Origin: Melanopsichium pennsylvanicum
Lineage: Eukaryota; Basidiomycota; Ustilaginomycetes; Ustilaginales
NCBI GenBank assembly: GCA_900208305.1
Contig: OAPG01000036.1
Location: 1-28,546, forward strand
DNA: 28,546 bases
Reading direction: 5' to 3'
A program made the position numbers and the translations under genes. The notes below the pieces were generated by a model that saw only the letters and a program-made list of their open reading frames with translations, searched no databases and was not told the origin of the DNA. This document shows, piece by piece, positions 1 through 10,188 of the stretch (positions are counted from its first letter, which is position 1; every line of letters begins with the position of its first letter).

Positions 1-549
1 TAGTATACAAATATGCTAACCACGGAACTCTAATTGAGCTAATTTGGACAATTACACCAGCTTAGTACTTATTGCTATTGCTTTCCCTAGTTTTAAACTA
101 CTTTACCTTATGGATGAAGTAATTAGTCCTTCTATGACAGTTAAAGTAGCAGGACACCAATGGTACTGGAGTGCAGAATATTCTGACTTCATTAATGAGG
201 ACGGAGAAAGTATCGAATTCGACTCATATATGGTTCCAGAAACAGATCTGGAAGACGGACAGCTTCGACTACTAGAAGTAGATAACCGATTTGTAGTGCC
301 GATCGATACACATATCCGGTTTATTGTTACAGGAGCAGATGTAATTCATGATTTTGCCGTTCCATCTCTAGGACTTAAAATTGATGCTGTGCCCGGACGA
401 CTAAACCAAACATCAGTTCTAATTGAGCGAGAAGGTGTATTCTACGGACAGTGTTCCGAAATCTGTGGAGTATATCATGGGTTCATGCCTGTAGCTATTG
501 AGGCCGTAACACCAGAGAAATACTAGCTTGGATTGATAGCCAATCTTAA
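1..549 (+). CDS. cox2: Cytochrome c oxidase subunit 2, 3' part, frameshifted (copy 1)
   Basis: This is the 3' part of cox2 from about codon 71, cut by the window edge. It keeps the second membrane segment and the whole CuA domain, including the [15 protein letters not shown] motif. Two single-base deletions relative to copies 2 and 3 break the frame: a C is missing near 66 (CTTAG instead of CTCTAG) and another near 524 (TACTAG instead of TACCTAG), the second creating a false stop at 524-526. Because both other copies are intact and the losses lie at the contig end, sequencing error is the likely cause rather than a real mutation. Confidence 0.93.
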
Positions 550-602
550 TATTATAACTTGCAATTTTTCCCCCTTACGTAATTCTATTTTACTATTGCC
601 AA

Positions 603-679
603 TAAGTATGGTAATTTTATAATAAAAAATAATAAGTATGGTAATTTTATAATAAAAATAAATAAGTAGAGTAATTTAG
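603..679. repeat. 30-nt tandem repeat after cox2 (copy 1)
   Basis: Two full units and a partial third, each starting AATAAGTATGGTAATTTTAT, lie between the cox2 stop and HEG-A. The same array sits at 19623-19699 and 23926-24002. Confidence 0.85.
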
Positions 680-722
680 GGTGCTATAATAAACCTTTTT
701 ATGGGGTAACATATTCAATTTT

Positions 723-1753
723 CTATTTTTTAAGGTAGAGTGAGTGGAGGTTACAGGTCGTGAAAGGGAAGAAGGAGGCTTATTAAAATAAATAGCTGCT
801 TTACCTAGAGAATCAAAGTAAAGAATTTCATTGGTAAAAGTATTAGTTACTTTCACACTCTTGGATGTTGGCAGAGTAACGGGTAGTTTAAGAACGTCAT
901 CAACAATTGATTTAAGTTCAGTAAGAGTAAGTAGAGTATTAATATTTACATTAGATACAGGTGTATTAGTAATAGCCTCCGGCGGTATCACGAATCCAAC
1001 CACCTTTTTTAACAATACCTCGAGCCCAATAAATAGTTTTACTCATAAGTCGTGAAAAAGCTGCTGTAGAATGCATAATATTGATAAGTGTAAGAGTATC
1101 ACCTTCTTTATAATAAATGTAAAGTTTACTCCAAATAATTGTACTTAATTTAGGATCATTAGAATCTACAATATTCGTTCCAGCTACAAACATTTTATTA
1201 TAAGTAGGTTTATAATAAAAGAAAGATATTGTTCAAGAATAGTAATAAAAAGTTCTTTTGTGATAGTAATAGTATCTAGTACTTCTTCTGAAATAATAAA
1301 TAGAGTTATAATTCCTTTATTTCAAAAATCTTTAATAAAATAAGATTTTGAACGTTATAACTCCCATTTGCGTGTTCTCGTACCCGTTGTGCTAGTGATT
1401 TACTTTGTCCGATATATGTATCCTTTGTTGGATCCTGCGAATGAAGTAGGTAACAACCTGGTACTTTAGTACCAGTTGAAGAGCTTGATCTTACTACACT
1501 ACGGAATAGTGAACTATTATCAGATCAGCACTACTACTAGATAGAGGCAGTGTAATACTATTTATAACAATACCTTCACAAATTGTAACCACTTTATCTG
1601 TAACTACTCCTTCTTTAAGCCCTAGAGCATAACTAATATTCTTAGAAGTTGTCCTGTATTATTTGCAATTTCTTGCATTACAAAGAGACTTCGTTTGAAT
1701 CGTTCATCTTGCTCTTTATTTGACTCTTTAAAGATTACGTTTGTGTATTTCAT
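723..1753 (-). pseudogene. HEG-A: decayed GIY-YIG homing endonuclease gene (copy 1)
   Basis: Copy of the gene described at 18544-19577. It starts at ATG 1753 on the minus strand and has the same internal frameshifts. Copy 1 has further single-base losses (near 753, 976 and 1220) that the other copies lack. These produce misleading short reading frames at 647-1015 and 966-1193. Confidence 0.8.
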
Positions 1754-1974
1754 TGGTTAGTATATTTTATTTCGGTAGGATGTTCTAGTTAATTATACTT
1801 ATTATCAGTATATTTCTGAATCATACAATAATTATATTCATTTATACATTAATATTCAACTATATTTTGTATAATATTTTTATACATTAAAAGTTAACAT
1901 ATATTATTATTTGCTTAAAAAGGCATAGTTTATTAAATAAGTATACCTTCTTATACGAATGTGTTAATATTACT

Positions 1975-2330
1975 AACTGGTCATACGAGTACTCAGATTT
2001 CATTAATGAAGATGGAGAATCAATCGAGTTTGATTCCTACATGGTTCCTGAAACAGATCTAGAGGATGGACAACTACGACTACTAGATGTAGATAATCGA
2101 GTTGTAGTACCAATCGATACACACATTCGATTTATTGTTACGACCTTATCCATGATTTCCCGTTCCATCTCTAGGACTTAAAAATCGATGCGGTCGACTA
2201 AATCAAACATCTGTGCTTATCGAGCGTGAAGGAGTGTTCTACGGACAATGTTCAGAGATCTGTGGAGTATATCACGGATTCATGCCTGTAGCTATTGAGG
2301 CCGTAACACCAGAGAAATACGGATTGATAG
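1975..2330 (+). pseudogene. cox2: Duplicate cox2 3' fragment, broken (copy 1)
   Basis: Divergent second copy of the cox2 CuA-domain region; see 25303-25657 for the full description. Copy 1 has one extra A near 2180 that the other copies lack. The fragment lies between HEG-A and HEG-B in the same direction as cox2. Confidence 0.88.
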
Positions 2331-2399
2331 CCCCCCCTTCTCTTCTGATCATTTAAAAGTATCTTTGGTACTGGTAACTCAAATCTATTTATACTAAAA

Positions 2400-3247
2400 A
2401 TGGATTATATTCCGTGGAGTGATACTAACATGATGAAAACGAACCGTCTAGTACTTAATGATATGTATAATTTGAATTATAATTATACTAGTATTAAAAA
2501 TTGATTTTGATAAAAAAGGAAATTACTACACCTACTTAAAGAACCTATAAAAAATACTGGTATTACTTACTATGAAGTGTCTAAAAAGTAAATCCTTGTT
2601 AATAAAAGTACGCACAATACCTTTGCTCGATCTCAGTTTACTAATGAATCCGGGGTATATATTGTGCAACATAATCTATCTGAAGACGGGTAGTGCTACG
2701 GACTTTTAACGACGATTTGGTAATCACTACAGTTCTATTCGAGATCTTTATGATAATGGTGAAAAAGAATTCAAATTCCATAAGACACTATTTGCAAACG
2801 GTATCTATAATTAGAATTGTAAAATTGGTAAGACTACTAATAGCTACTACTATTATTTTAGTCGCGCCAGCGCAGAATGGCATACAAATGGTAGCTTTAA
2901 CAACGATAGCAAGCTATTCCATGTACTTCAACAATTTCAATTTCAATTTCAATTTCAATTTACTCAGTATGAAGAACGTATGTATGAACAAGCAATTATT
3001 CATGCTGTGGGACGAATGTAGGACAAGAAGTATATTTTAATGTCAACTGGTATTCTAGTAAATAATTTAAGAAGAATCATAAGACATTCAAGCGATCACT
3101 CGTGATACTGATAAAGTGTATGATTTCTCTTCAATTCGACGAACAGGGCTACTACTAAGTATTGAAAAACGAAATATTCAGACTTCTATAAATTATATGA
3201 CTTACCATAAATCAGATCTTATTGGACAAAACAGGAATGGCTACTAG
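2400..3247 (+). pseudogene. HEG-B: decayed GIY-YIG homing endonuclease gene (copy 1)
   Basis: Copy of the remnant described at 25727-26574, with the same frameshifts and the same in-frame TTTCAA repeat (2932-2961 here). The 115-codon open frame at 2693-3040 is not its natural reading frame along most of its length. Confidence 0.7.
2932..2961. repeat. (TTTCAA)n hexanucleotide repeat inside HEG-B
   Basis: About five units of a TTTCAA-type hexamer. In the HEG-B frame it encodes alternating Gln-Phe just before the YEQAIIHAVGR segment. The same repeat occurs at about 17337-17366 and 26259-26288. It is probably a slippage expansion in a gene no longer under selection. Confidence 0.85.
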
Positions 3248-3389
3248 TAGTTAAATTAGACCAATTGAAAGCATTACGATTACTACTTTATATTTATAAT
3301 CAGAAATTTATACTTATTATAAAACTACTAAATCATATTTCTAATTTCACCATCTTATTAATCTAGGCTAATAAAATCAGATATTTTTT

Positions 3390-3420
3390 ATTTAGTTTTA
3401 GTTTTAGTTTTAGTTTTAGT
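3390..3420. repeat. (TTTTAG)n hexanucleotide repeat (copy 1)
   Basis: About five TTTTAG units between HEG-B and trnG. Also present at about 16877-16907 (reversed) and 26716-26746. No function is visible. Confidence 0.85.
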
Positions 3421-3483
3421 TGCGATACTTTAATAATAAATATAGCAGTACAGGGTATAAATTTTAGAAATCTATACATATTA

Positions 3484-3554
3484 TACTAGTATTCGGAATC
3501 GAACCGAAAATGTGAGAGTGGAAGTCCCAAGTTTTACCATTAAACTACACTAGC
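3484..3554 (-). tRNA. trnG: tRNA-Gly (UCC), copy 1
   Basis: Identical to the tRNA-Gly at 16744-16814, where the arms are described. Confidence 0.95.
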
Positions 3555-4016
3555 TTTATAATCTAATTATTTCTTTATTTATAATTCAGACTCCGCTCAT
3601 TTAAAGACTATATAATAATTTATATCCCTATATAAAATGCGCGCGCTACTATATTTATTACTGTTATAAAATCGAAAATAAAAACAAAAAAATAAGCGGC
3701 ACAAATGCATTTATATAAAAAGAATCTTATATATATATGTGGACTTTTTACCTATCCCCGTGCCGTTCCATTTTTATAGGCAGCGCTATGCGCCCGGCGC
3801 GGGGTTTTTGTATAATTCTAATTCTATCAATATTGTACATTAAAAATAGAATACAGTCCACGCCAATAAAATATTGAATTAATAGTCCGTATTATTAAAA
3901 ATAAGAGAAAATTGTAGTTAATAGGCGTTATAAAAATCTTCAATTGGATGTTTTTTTATTCTACAAAAAACGAAGGGGAAGCGGTTAATTATCGATATTA
4001 AGTTAATTAACTATAT
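3555..4016. other. Intergenic spacer trnG-rps3 with GC cluster (copy 1)
   Basis: AT-rich, no gene seen. It holds the GC cluster at about 3753-3804 (CCCCG...CGGGG ends, GCGC-ATA-GCGC core) and a GCGCGC tract near 3639. Counterpart of 16282-16743. Confidence 0.7.
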
Positions 4017-4835
4017 TTAAGATCGTTGACAGATCCAAACTTTTACAGTAAAAGCACCTAGTTCATTTTTAGTTGTAAATTTACTGTAATCAATAAAGGC
4101 TTGTGACAGTGTAATATTATTAGGAGAACGTTGGAAAGAACCAATTAGACAAGATTTAACAGTAATACGTGGAATTACTGTTTCAGTAACTAGTCGTCCT
4201 GAAACTTGTACTTTAATACCACTAATATGTGCTGGTAGATTCGTTTTATGTAGACTTGGATTAGTTAGAATAGCTTCTTGGAAATCCATGAAAGTATTAC
4301 TTGGTGCATTGTAAGCAAGATATTGACTTAGAATATCGCTATTTAGATATGGATAATATAGTCGAGTAGCAATAACATTTACTTCTTTTTGATATAGTTG
4401 AGCAAGTGTAGTGCTTAGTTCTGCAAAGTTTTTTCGGAATGATCCGTCTGTAACTTCATTATTAGAGGAAATTTTACTGTTAGAAGCAGTATAATAAAAA
4501 AATGGAATAGTAACTTTACTATTAGTATGACTAAAGTTCGGTTTACTGATAATAAAATAAGAAGTAGATACATTACTACTTACACCTAGCCGATTAGTAT
4601 TTGTATTTTTTTTCTTTGTTGTATTATTTAGTGTACCAAAGTAAGCATTAATGATACAAATAGCACTATTATTTAGTGATGTATTTCCAGATAGAGTTGA
4701 ACCTAGTCCTGGAGATTGTTTACTAAATGAATGCGCTGGCGCCACTCCATAATTATTCATTTGCATTTGTGGTTGTTGTAGACGTCCACTACTTTTTAGG
4801 TAAACATTAGGAATTGTTGGCATAATAATATTCAT
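4017..4835 (-). CDS. rps3: Mitochondrial small-subunit ribosomal protein S3 (copy 1)
   Basis: Intact 272-codon frame, identical in sequence to the copy at 15463-16281. The ATG at 4835 is preferred over an in-frame GTG seven codons upstream. Confidence 0.85.
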   Translation of the reverse strand: MNIIMPTIPNVYLKSSGRLQQPQMQMNNYGVAPAHSFSKQSPGLGSTLSGNTSLNNSAICIINAYFGTLNNTTKKKNTNTNRLGVSSNVSTSYFIISKPNFSHTNSKVTIPFFYYTASNSKISSNNEVTDGSFRKNFAELSTTLAQLYQKEVNVIATRLYYPYLNSDILSQYLAYNAPSNTFMDFQEAILTNPSLHKTNLPAHISGIKVQVSGRLVTETVIPRITVKSCLIGSFQRSPNNITLSQAFIDYSKFTTKNELGAFTVKVWICQRS

Positions 4836-5312
4836 TTTTATTCTTAAAATGCGCACTAGGCGCGAGTAAAGAAATGCTATGTATAAAATGATTTTTCACT
4901 AGGGGAAAACGAGAATAGAATTAATATTATCACTTTATAAGCCCTACATTTTTCTTGCCGTTATAAAATTTCATTACAACTTTTAGTGGTACTATTTCTA
5001 TTCGATTTAGTAAAAAGAAAAAGGGGTACAATAACCAGAAAGGAGGAAGTATTTACTATTTTTAGTTCCCGTTATAATAAATTATAATCCTTTTTTGCGT
5101 CACTAAAATCGTAGATTTTATTTTATATACTATTTTTGTGCTAATATAATATCGGATCTATTTTCTAAGGCGCGTCCCATAATACCCTTCAATTTGAATG
5201 GTACTTTTTATTCACCGTATATACTTTAACATCATCACTATTCTATAGTGTGTACTGTATTAACATCGTTTTCATTTATAGTATTAGATTATACTGTTAA
5301 ACTATGAAAATA
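4836..5312. other. Intergenic spacer rps3-trnN (copy 1)
   Basis: AT-rich; no gene seen. It contains the TAAAATC-(3 nt)-GATTTTA hairpin at about 5104-5120. Counterpart of 14986-15462. Confidence 0.6.
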
Positions 5313-5384
5313 AGGCACTAGAAAGAATCGAACTTTCGTTGAACGTATTAACAGTACGCCACATTACCACTATGTTATAGTACC
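5313..5384 (-). tRNA. trnN: tRNA-Asn (GUU), copy 1
   Basis: Same sequence as 14914-14985, where the arms are described. Confidence 0.95.
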
Positions 5385-5768
5385 GACTATTAAAATATTT
5401 ATACCGCTCCTACTATCCTATACAACTATAATAAATATAAGTAGAGTGCAAGGGTAAAATGAATTATTCATGGTTACCATCCATAAACTAAAAAGAATAT
5501 CCCTGATAAGGTTTATCACTTATATATTTTATAAGTTCTTATTTTACTTTAGCTATCACCCACCGGAATATGTTTAAGTACGTAGTATTTACTAGCAATA
5601 AATTTAGAATATTTACAGTAGCATCAACACTCTTTTATTAGGTTATTTTTCGTTTTTTTTATTAAGCTTTTTCATAAATTCTCGAAAATGAAAATCTTTT
5701 TATCCCGTGCCTTAGAAAATATCGAGATATTTTAGTAGCAGCACAGATATAATATCTTATCTTCTTTA

Positions 5769-6555
5769 CTATTTTATATAGGTGTTTATGATAGAGCCTC
5801 CGGCGGTATTACGATACATACCTCCACGACTAATAACTAGAGCTACCCACTTATAATAATGATCAAGAATACTATCCAGTGTTTTATGACTAGTACAAAT
5901 TTGTATTATAGTATAAGTAGAATTTTATAGCCGGTATACATAAACCTTCTTACCAAATAGAACTTTGATCATCTCTCCTACTTTAGGACCCTTGATTAGA
6001 AGCGGACTATAATTAAAAAGGATATATAGCTCGATAACTATTAGAAAGAGATCAATACTAATAGAATTTTCTTGTAGATGTTGTAGATTTTCTCATCTAC
6101 AATCCAAAGTGCAACACGACTAGGTTATTAGTTGAAATGTTAATTAGAAAATATTTAGTAGTTTTTACTTTACCTCGGACATGTTGATAAACTCGGTTTC
6201 CAATATGAACTGATTGACCAATATAAGCAGTAGGTTCGTCAAAAGTACCTAGACCATAACAACCAATAACACCTGTTTTTTTATAAATAGAACCGCAAAA
6301 AAAAAGAAAATATATGTAACATATTTACATTTACTATGTGGAATCGATAGATGAAGAGTCTTTTTATTGTTATCTTATCCATTTATTTACACAGAGCTAG
6401 TATATCTTACATAATTTTATCTGACGTCCTTCCAGTGAAAGTATTTGTTTAAGACTTTGTATTGTAACTGGTTTGTTTGTATTGTTCTTAAAGATTTCTT
6501 TTGCAATACAATCCCGTTGATACAGATCCTTAATAAACTCTTTAGATACTTCTTT
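5769..6555 (-). pseudogene. HEG-C: decayed GIY-YIG homing endonuclease gene (copy 1)
   Basis: Copy of the remnant described at 13742-14529, lying between trnN and trnP on the same strand as both. Confidence 0.7.
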
Positions 6556-6762
6556 TATTTACTATTACTTTTATACAGTACTGCACTATTGCTAGTTAGC
6601 ATAACCCGTTTTTTTCATTAAGTTGAATTATTTAATTACACAAGTACGGGCCGGTCCAGACTATTATATTAATTTATTATGGTCAACACTCGCTGATGAA
6701 CAGATGTTGAATACTCGTCCCCGCCGATAGGTAAATATTTTCTTTTTAAGGGTGCTTTCAAT

Positions 6763-6832
6763 TATAACAGGAAAGATAAAGATTCGAACTTTATAGTAAA
6801 TTACTAAATTTACAGTATACCGCAATGTTATA
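6763..6832 (-). other. tRNA-like element (copy 1)
   Basis: Mirror copy of the element at 13465-13534: a T-arm-like hairpin with a TTCGAAT loop next to a 6-bp hairpin. No complete cloverleaf can be drawn. Confidence 0.35.
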
Positions 6833-6957
6833 TAATAGATAGGGGATAATAATATTGACCCACTAACCAGTATTATAGTTGAAGTTGAAAAGAAATGGAA
6901 CAATAATAAGTTGAAGGAGTATATTAAGTAAAAATACTACTTTAAACATGTGTAATT

Positions 6958-7031
6958 TCAGACTGGAAAGACTTGAACTTTCGACTATCACTCCCAAAGT
7001 GATCGCCCTGAACCATTAGGCCATCAATCTG
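6958..7031 (-). tRNA. trnP: tRNA-Pro (UGG), copy 1
   Basis: Same sequence as 13266-13339. Its 5' end abuts a 16-nt perfect palindrome (7032-7047), as in copy 2. Confidence 0.95.
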
Positions 7032-7294
7032 TTAAAGCTAGCTTTAAGATTGCAGCATATATATATTACTAACAATCAGTATAAATATTGCCTATCCTAT
7101 TTTGCGCTTGCGCGCGGATATTTTCATTTTCTAGGGCACCGAAGGCTATAAAAATGGCATACTAAAATGGGTATAGAAAATCGAATAATTTATTATAAAA
7201 GAAATTCAATTCTTTTCTTTTTTAGGATAGTGGTACTAAATTTTACATTACATAAATTTATAAGCCCACAGTAATTACATTTTATTAATCGGCT

Positions 7295-7311
7295 GTTCCC
7301 CTCCGGGGAAC
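7295..7311. terminator. GC hairpin just beyond the rnl 3' end (copy 1)
   Basis: Perfect 7-bp stem GTTCCCC/GGGGAAC with a 3-nt loop, ~20-40 nt past the likely rnl 3' end. It could mark 3'-end processing or termination, or be one of the dispersed hairpin elements of this DNA. The role is inferred only from position. Confidence 0.4.
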
Positions 7312-7333
7312 CGGGAATAGTAGACAATGTTTT

Positions 7334-7707
7334 ACGATTAAGTAAATCAATAAATTAGTAGTACTAAACTGAATATATTACTATACTTACATTTGTACCC
7401 TATACGTATTTGATGCACATAACTTTATAGAATATAATATAGTTTTTAAGCTAAGTTATATAAGATATGTGATAAAATACGAAGAAGTAGTCTACTTCTT
7501 ATTTCTTGTAATCTAATAAGGTGTGCTTCGTGCTTAAGATGCTTTCAGCGCTTATCTGTCATGATTGTGGCTACCCTACGGTGCCATATCTAAAAATAGA
7601 CTTAACAATAGGTACACCATGGAATCATCCCCAGCGGTCCTTTCGTACTAACCGGAGGTCCTTAATCGATTACTTTTTCCTTCAGAAGATAGGGACCATA
7701 CTGACTC
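7334..7707 (-). rRNA. rnl: Large-subunit rRNA, 3' exon (copy 1)
   Basis: Mirror copy of 12589-12962; the conserved features are described there. Confidence 0.92.
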
Positions 7708-9198
7708 CTAATACATAAATATACTAATTTGCTTATTTATGGTATGGCCTATTTAATGTTATTGTAATATAGTTATATATTACTTCTAATTATTTCTAAT
7801 TAGTTCGGACTATATCTTATCTTAATATCCTTCTTAAGATGGAAACACATAGTCTCTGAGGATCCTACTAATTTAATCTAGATTAAATATTGGTTTCCTG
7901 CTGATTGCCTAATTTCTTAGATTCTTACTGAATATTATCTAGTACTAAGAACTTTAAAGGTGTTCCAGCATACAGTTTCCTTACGACGCGAGTCTTATCT
8001 TCTGTTTTTGTTTTATTTATTTATTTATTTAACAGCGGTAGGGGACATAATTTATACACCTATTTAAGTTTATGGTTACAGAATAGTTTCCCTTGATAAA
8101 CTTGATTATATTTTCGTACTCGTTTTAGGTGAGTACGACTGATGCTATATTTCATTTCACAATCTTTTACAGTGTTTTCATAACTAATAAGCTCTTTAGT
8201 ATTTGCGTTATAAACCCAAATACCTCGAGATCGATTATTTGAAACTTCTAGTTCTGTATTTACATTTACAGAATTTAGAATTAGATTACTAGTTAGAGGT
8301 TCAGCTGAAAAGTAGAATTTGTGTTGTGATGTAACCCAAACCATTTGATTATCAAAATGCCCTTTCAGAGTATCATACTGAATAGTATAATGTGAGTTAT
8401 CCATACTAGTAATTCCAATTCGACTGGTTTCTTTAAGTCCAAATAGAACTTTTTCAGTATTAGGAATAATAGCTTTATTTTTATCAATTTCATATTGATA
8501 AAACATAGTACTAATTTTCATTCGATCTTCTTCAGACTTCATAGTTCCACTATTACTTGATACCATAAGACTACGATTTAGTGTAGGATTTAGCATCATC
8601 CAGAGTTGTTCCCAACCTTGAATAGTTGCTTTATCTAGTTTACTACTAATATTATATTGAGGGATTAGTAGTGTAAAATTATCAATTCCATAAGTAAAAA
8701 ATAGCTGATGCTAGATCTTTACTTACTTTACTACTATTACCTTCTAGACTAGCCTTAACACGTCCTGGCATAAAGTACTCTGTTCGTCGACCCTTATTAG
8801 TAAAGAATCGTAGAGCAGAACCAACGTAAAACATACCAGTAGTTTTACACCAAAGTACGTAAACACCACCTTTATTAGCAAGTTCTTGTTGAGCTTTAGC
8901 TTTATCTGTATTAAGATTATAAACCTTAATATCAGGGTGTAGTGAATAACGTTCTTGGATATTCTTAATTCGTTGAATTAGAGATGTAAAAAGAATAGGA
9001 TATTTAGCAATAGTTGTAATTGGAATAAAGAAGTCTGACGAATTAAAATAAATTCGTTTCATAATTTTAATAAGTGCTGTTGTCATGATGTGAATTGAAA
9101 TTAAAAGAGATGTATCCTAATTACTATGCTTGCTGTTAAATAATAATTTGAATTAACCTAGTGCATAAGTTGGGAAATAAATTAATTAATTAAATTTC
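7708..9198 (-). mobile_element. Group I intron in rnl at ~E. coli 2596 (copy 1)
   Basis: Mirror copy of the 1491-nt intron at 11098-12588, with the same GIY-YIG gene and the same P7 pairing segments. Confidence 0.85.
8060..9086 (-). CDS. Intron-encoded GIY-YIG endonuclease with one frameshift (copy 1)
   Basis: Same as 11210-12236. The apparent split into two frames (9086-8682 and 8599-8060) is caused by the same run of six A/T bases near 8700, present in both copies. Confidence 0.85.
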
Positions 9199-9290
9199 AC
9201 GTCGTATTGAACCCAACTCGCGTACCTCTTTAATCAGCGAACAGCTGAACCCTTCCAAGCTACTACACCTGGAGGATGAGATGAGTCGAC
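9199..9290 (-). rRNA. rnl: Large-subunit rRNA, 92-nt internal exon (copy 1)
   Basis: Mirror copy of 11006-11097, covering E. coli positions ~2505-2596, including the A-loop. Confidence 0.92.
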
Positions 9291-10148
9291 CATTTTCCTC
9301 TTCATCATTATTAGAATAAAATGGAGATCTAATATAAGGGGAAATAGCAAATCTTATTTGCCCCCGATGAAAAGTGTAAGTTGTTTATACTTACGCCATT
9401 AGTCACCTAATGGATTAGACTATATCATCAATTATACTACAGTTTACGTGGTAGTTTATATTGCATAGTTGAAATAAGATGTGGCTTAATAAGATCATGT
9501 AGCTTATTAGCATCACTTGTTGTAAATTGAACCACAAATTTATTCTTATGCTTTACTACTTTACTCTTAAACCCAAATTTTAGGTTTAGTTCTTCGCTAA
9601 TCATTTTATTTTCATCTTGACTATATCCTTGAGTATGTAGAGTTAGTACACGACCTTCTCGATGAAGACTTCCATCCCCCATTACCCAGTATGCTAGACC
9701 AACTTCATTTAGGTGATTAAGAATAATACCAGGATTGATAGTTTTCTTAGTAACACCACCGTTAGATGAAATATTATAGAATAGATCCCAAATAATAGAG
9801 AAAGATGTGTGACTAAATGTCTTAAACCAATAACTCTTCACTTCACCTTGTTTAGGTCCATGAATATGTTTTCGAATTCCTGGTTCAGTCATAAAGCAAT
9901 ATTCTTTACACTCTTGGAATAGATGGAATAGAAACTCTTTTTGATCAGCTCCTTGTTCAAACTTAACTAGAGCTTCGTGACTTACACGATACATAGTTGC
10001 ATCGCTTAGTACCATACCTAGAATAAGTTGAAACAGTTTAGAGTCGATCATAGGGAGACTTTTCTTCCAATCTTGCCAATATTTAGAATTAAAATGGTAA
10101 CCATTTCGAGTATTAGTAATCTTCTTCATTATTTAGATTGCTACAGTA
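9291..10148 (-). mobile_element. 3' half of a group I intron in rnl at ~E. coli 2504, cut by the turn (copy 1)
   Basis: Contains the LAGLIDADG gene and the S segment of P7 (GATATAGTC, near 9420-9430) but not the 5' half with P1-P6. The sequence turns back on itself before reaching the upstream exon. Details at 10149-11005. Confidence 0.8.
9437..10129 (-). CDS. LAGLIDADG homing endonuclease, I-SceI-like (intact copy)
   Basis: A 230-residue double-motif LAGLIDADG endonuclease encoded in an rnl group I intron; such enzymes cut intron-less rnl alleles to spread the intron. The first motif is at residues ~34-43 (LILGMVLSD, acidic residue D43) and the second at ~144-152 (GLAYWVMGDG, D152). The C-terminal stretch ending LIKPHLISTMQYKLP strongly resembles the I-SceI family, as does the length (I-SceI has 235 residues). 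The ATG at 10129 is preceded two codons upstream by an in-frame TAA, so the frame is free-standing and complete. I-SceI itself lives in the yeast omega intron at another rnl position (~2449), while this intron is at ~2504. Function as an active nuclease is inferred from intact motifs. Confidence 0.9.
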   Translation of the reverse strand: MKKITNTRNGYHFNSKYWQDWKKSLPMIDSKLFQLILGMVLSDATMYRVSHEALVKFEQGADQKEFLFHLFQECKEYCFMTEPGIRKHIHGPKQGEVKSYWFKTFSHTSFSIIWDLFYNISSNGGVTKKTINPGIILNHLNEVGLAYWVMGDGSLHREGRVLTLHTQGYSQDENKMISEELNLKFGFKSKVVKHKNKFVVQFTTSDANKLHDLIKPHLISTMQYKLPRKL

Positions 10149-10188
10149 TGCATGTACAACATCACTATAATGAGAAGATACTAATACT
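10109..10188. other. Turn-around point of palindrome 1
   Basis: The axis is at ~10148, on a local near-palindrome (GTATGCATGTAC). Left of it the sequence is clean. To the right, the mirrored sequence is missing about 14 bases and then has scattered deletions, for example ATGAGAAGATACT against ATGAAGAAGATTACT, before the arms agree again beyond ~10250. There is essentially no unique spacer. Confidence 0.85.

Larger units (their letters stand above)
1..10148. repeat. Copy 1 (forward, truncated) of the 11.66 kb unit; left arm of palindrome 1
   Basis: Everything here reappears reverse-complemented in 10149-20302, with paired positions summing to 20296 near the turn and 20298 further out. It begins inside cox2 at codon ~71, so atp6, trnV and the cox2 5' end are missing. 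The first ~1.3 kb carries several single-base deletions not shared by the other two copies, as expected of a low-coverage contig end. Confidence 0.97.

Noticed and set aside
647..1015. 122-codon minus-strand frame in copy 1
   Set aside because: It exists only because copy 1 lost single bases; it is the NUMOD-like end of HEG-A read across those errors.
2693..3040. 115-codon frame (also 17258-17605, 26020-26367) as a separate gene
   Set aside because: It crosses the decayed HEG-B in mostly the wrong frame; the recognisable GIY-YIG and NUMOD-like pieces lie in other frames.
7521..7718. 65-codon open frame (and its mirror at 12578-12775)
   Set aside because: It is antisense to the conserved rnl 3' exon, including the sarcin-ricin loop.
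10109..10188. Hairpin telomere of a linear mitochondrial genome
   Set aside because: The turn lies inside an rnl intron whose 5' half and upstream exons are missing, and the damage is one-sided; a real telomere would not remove most of rnl.
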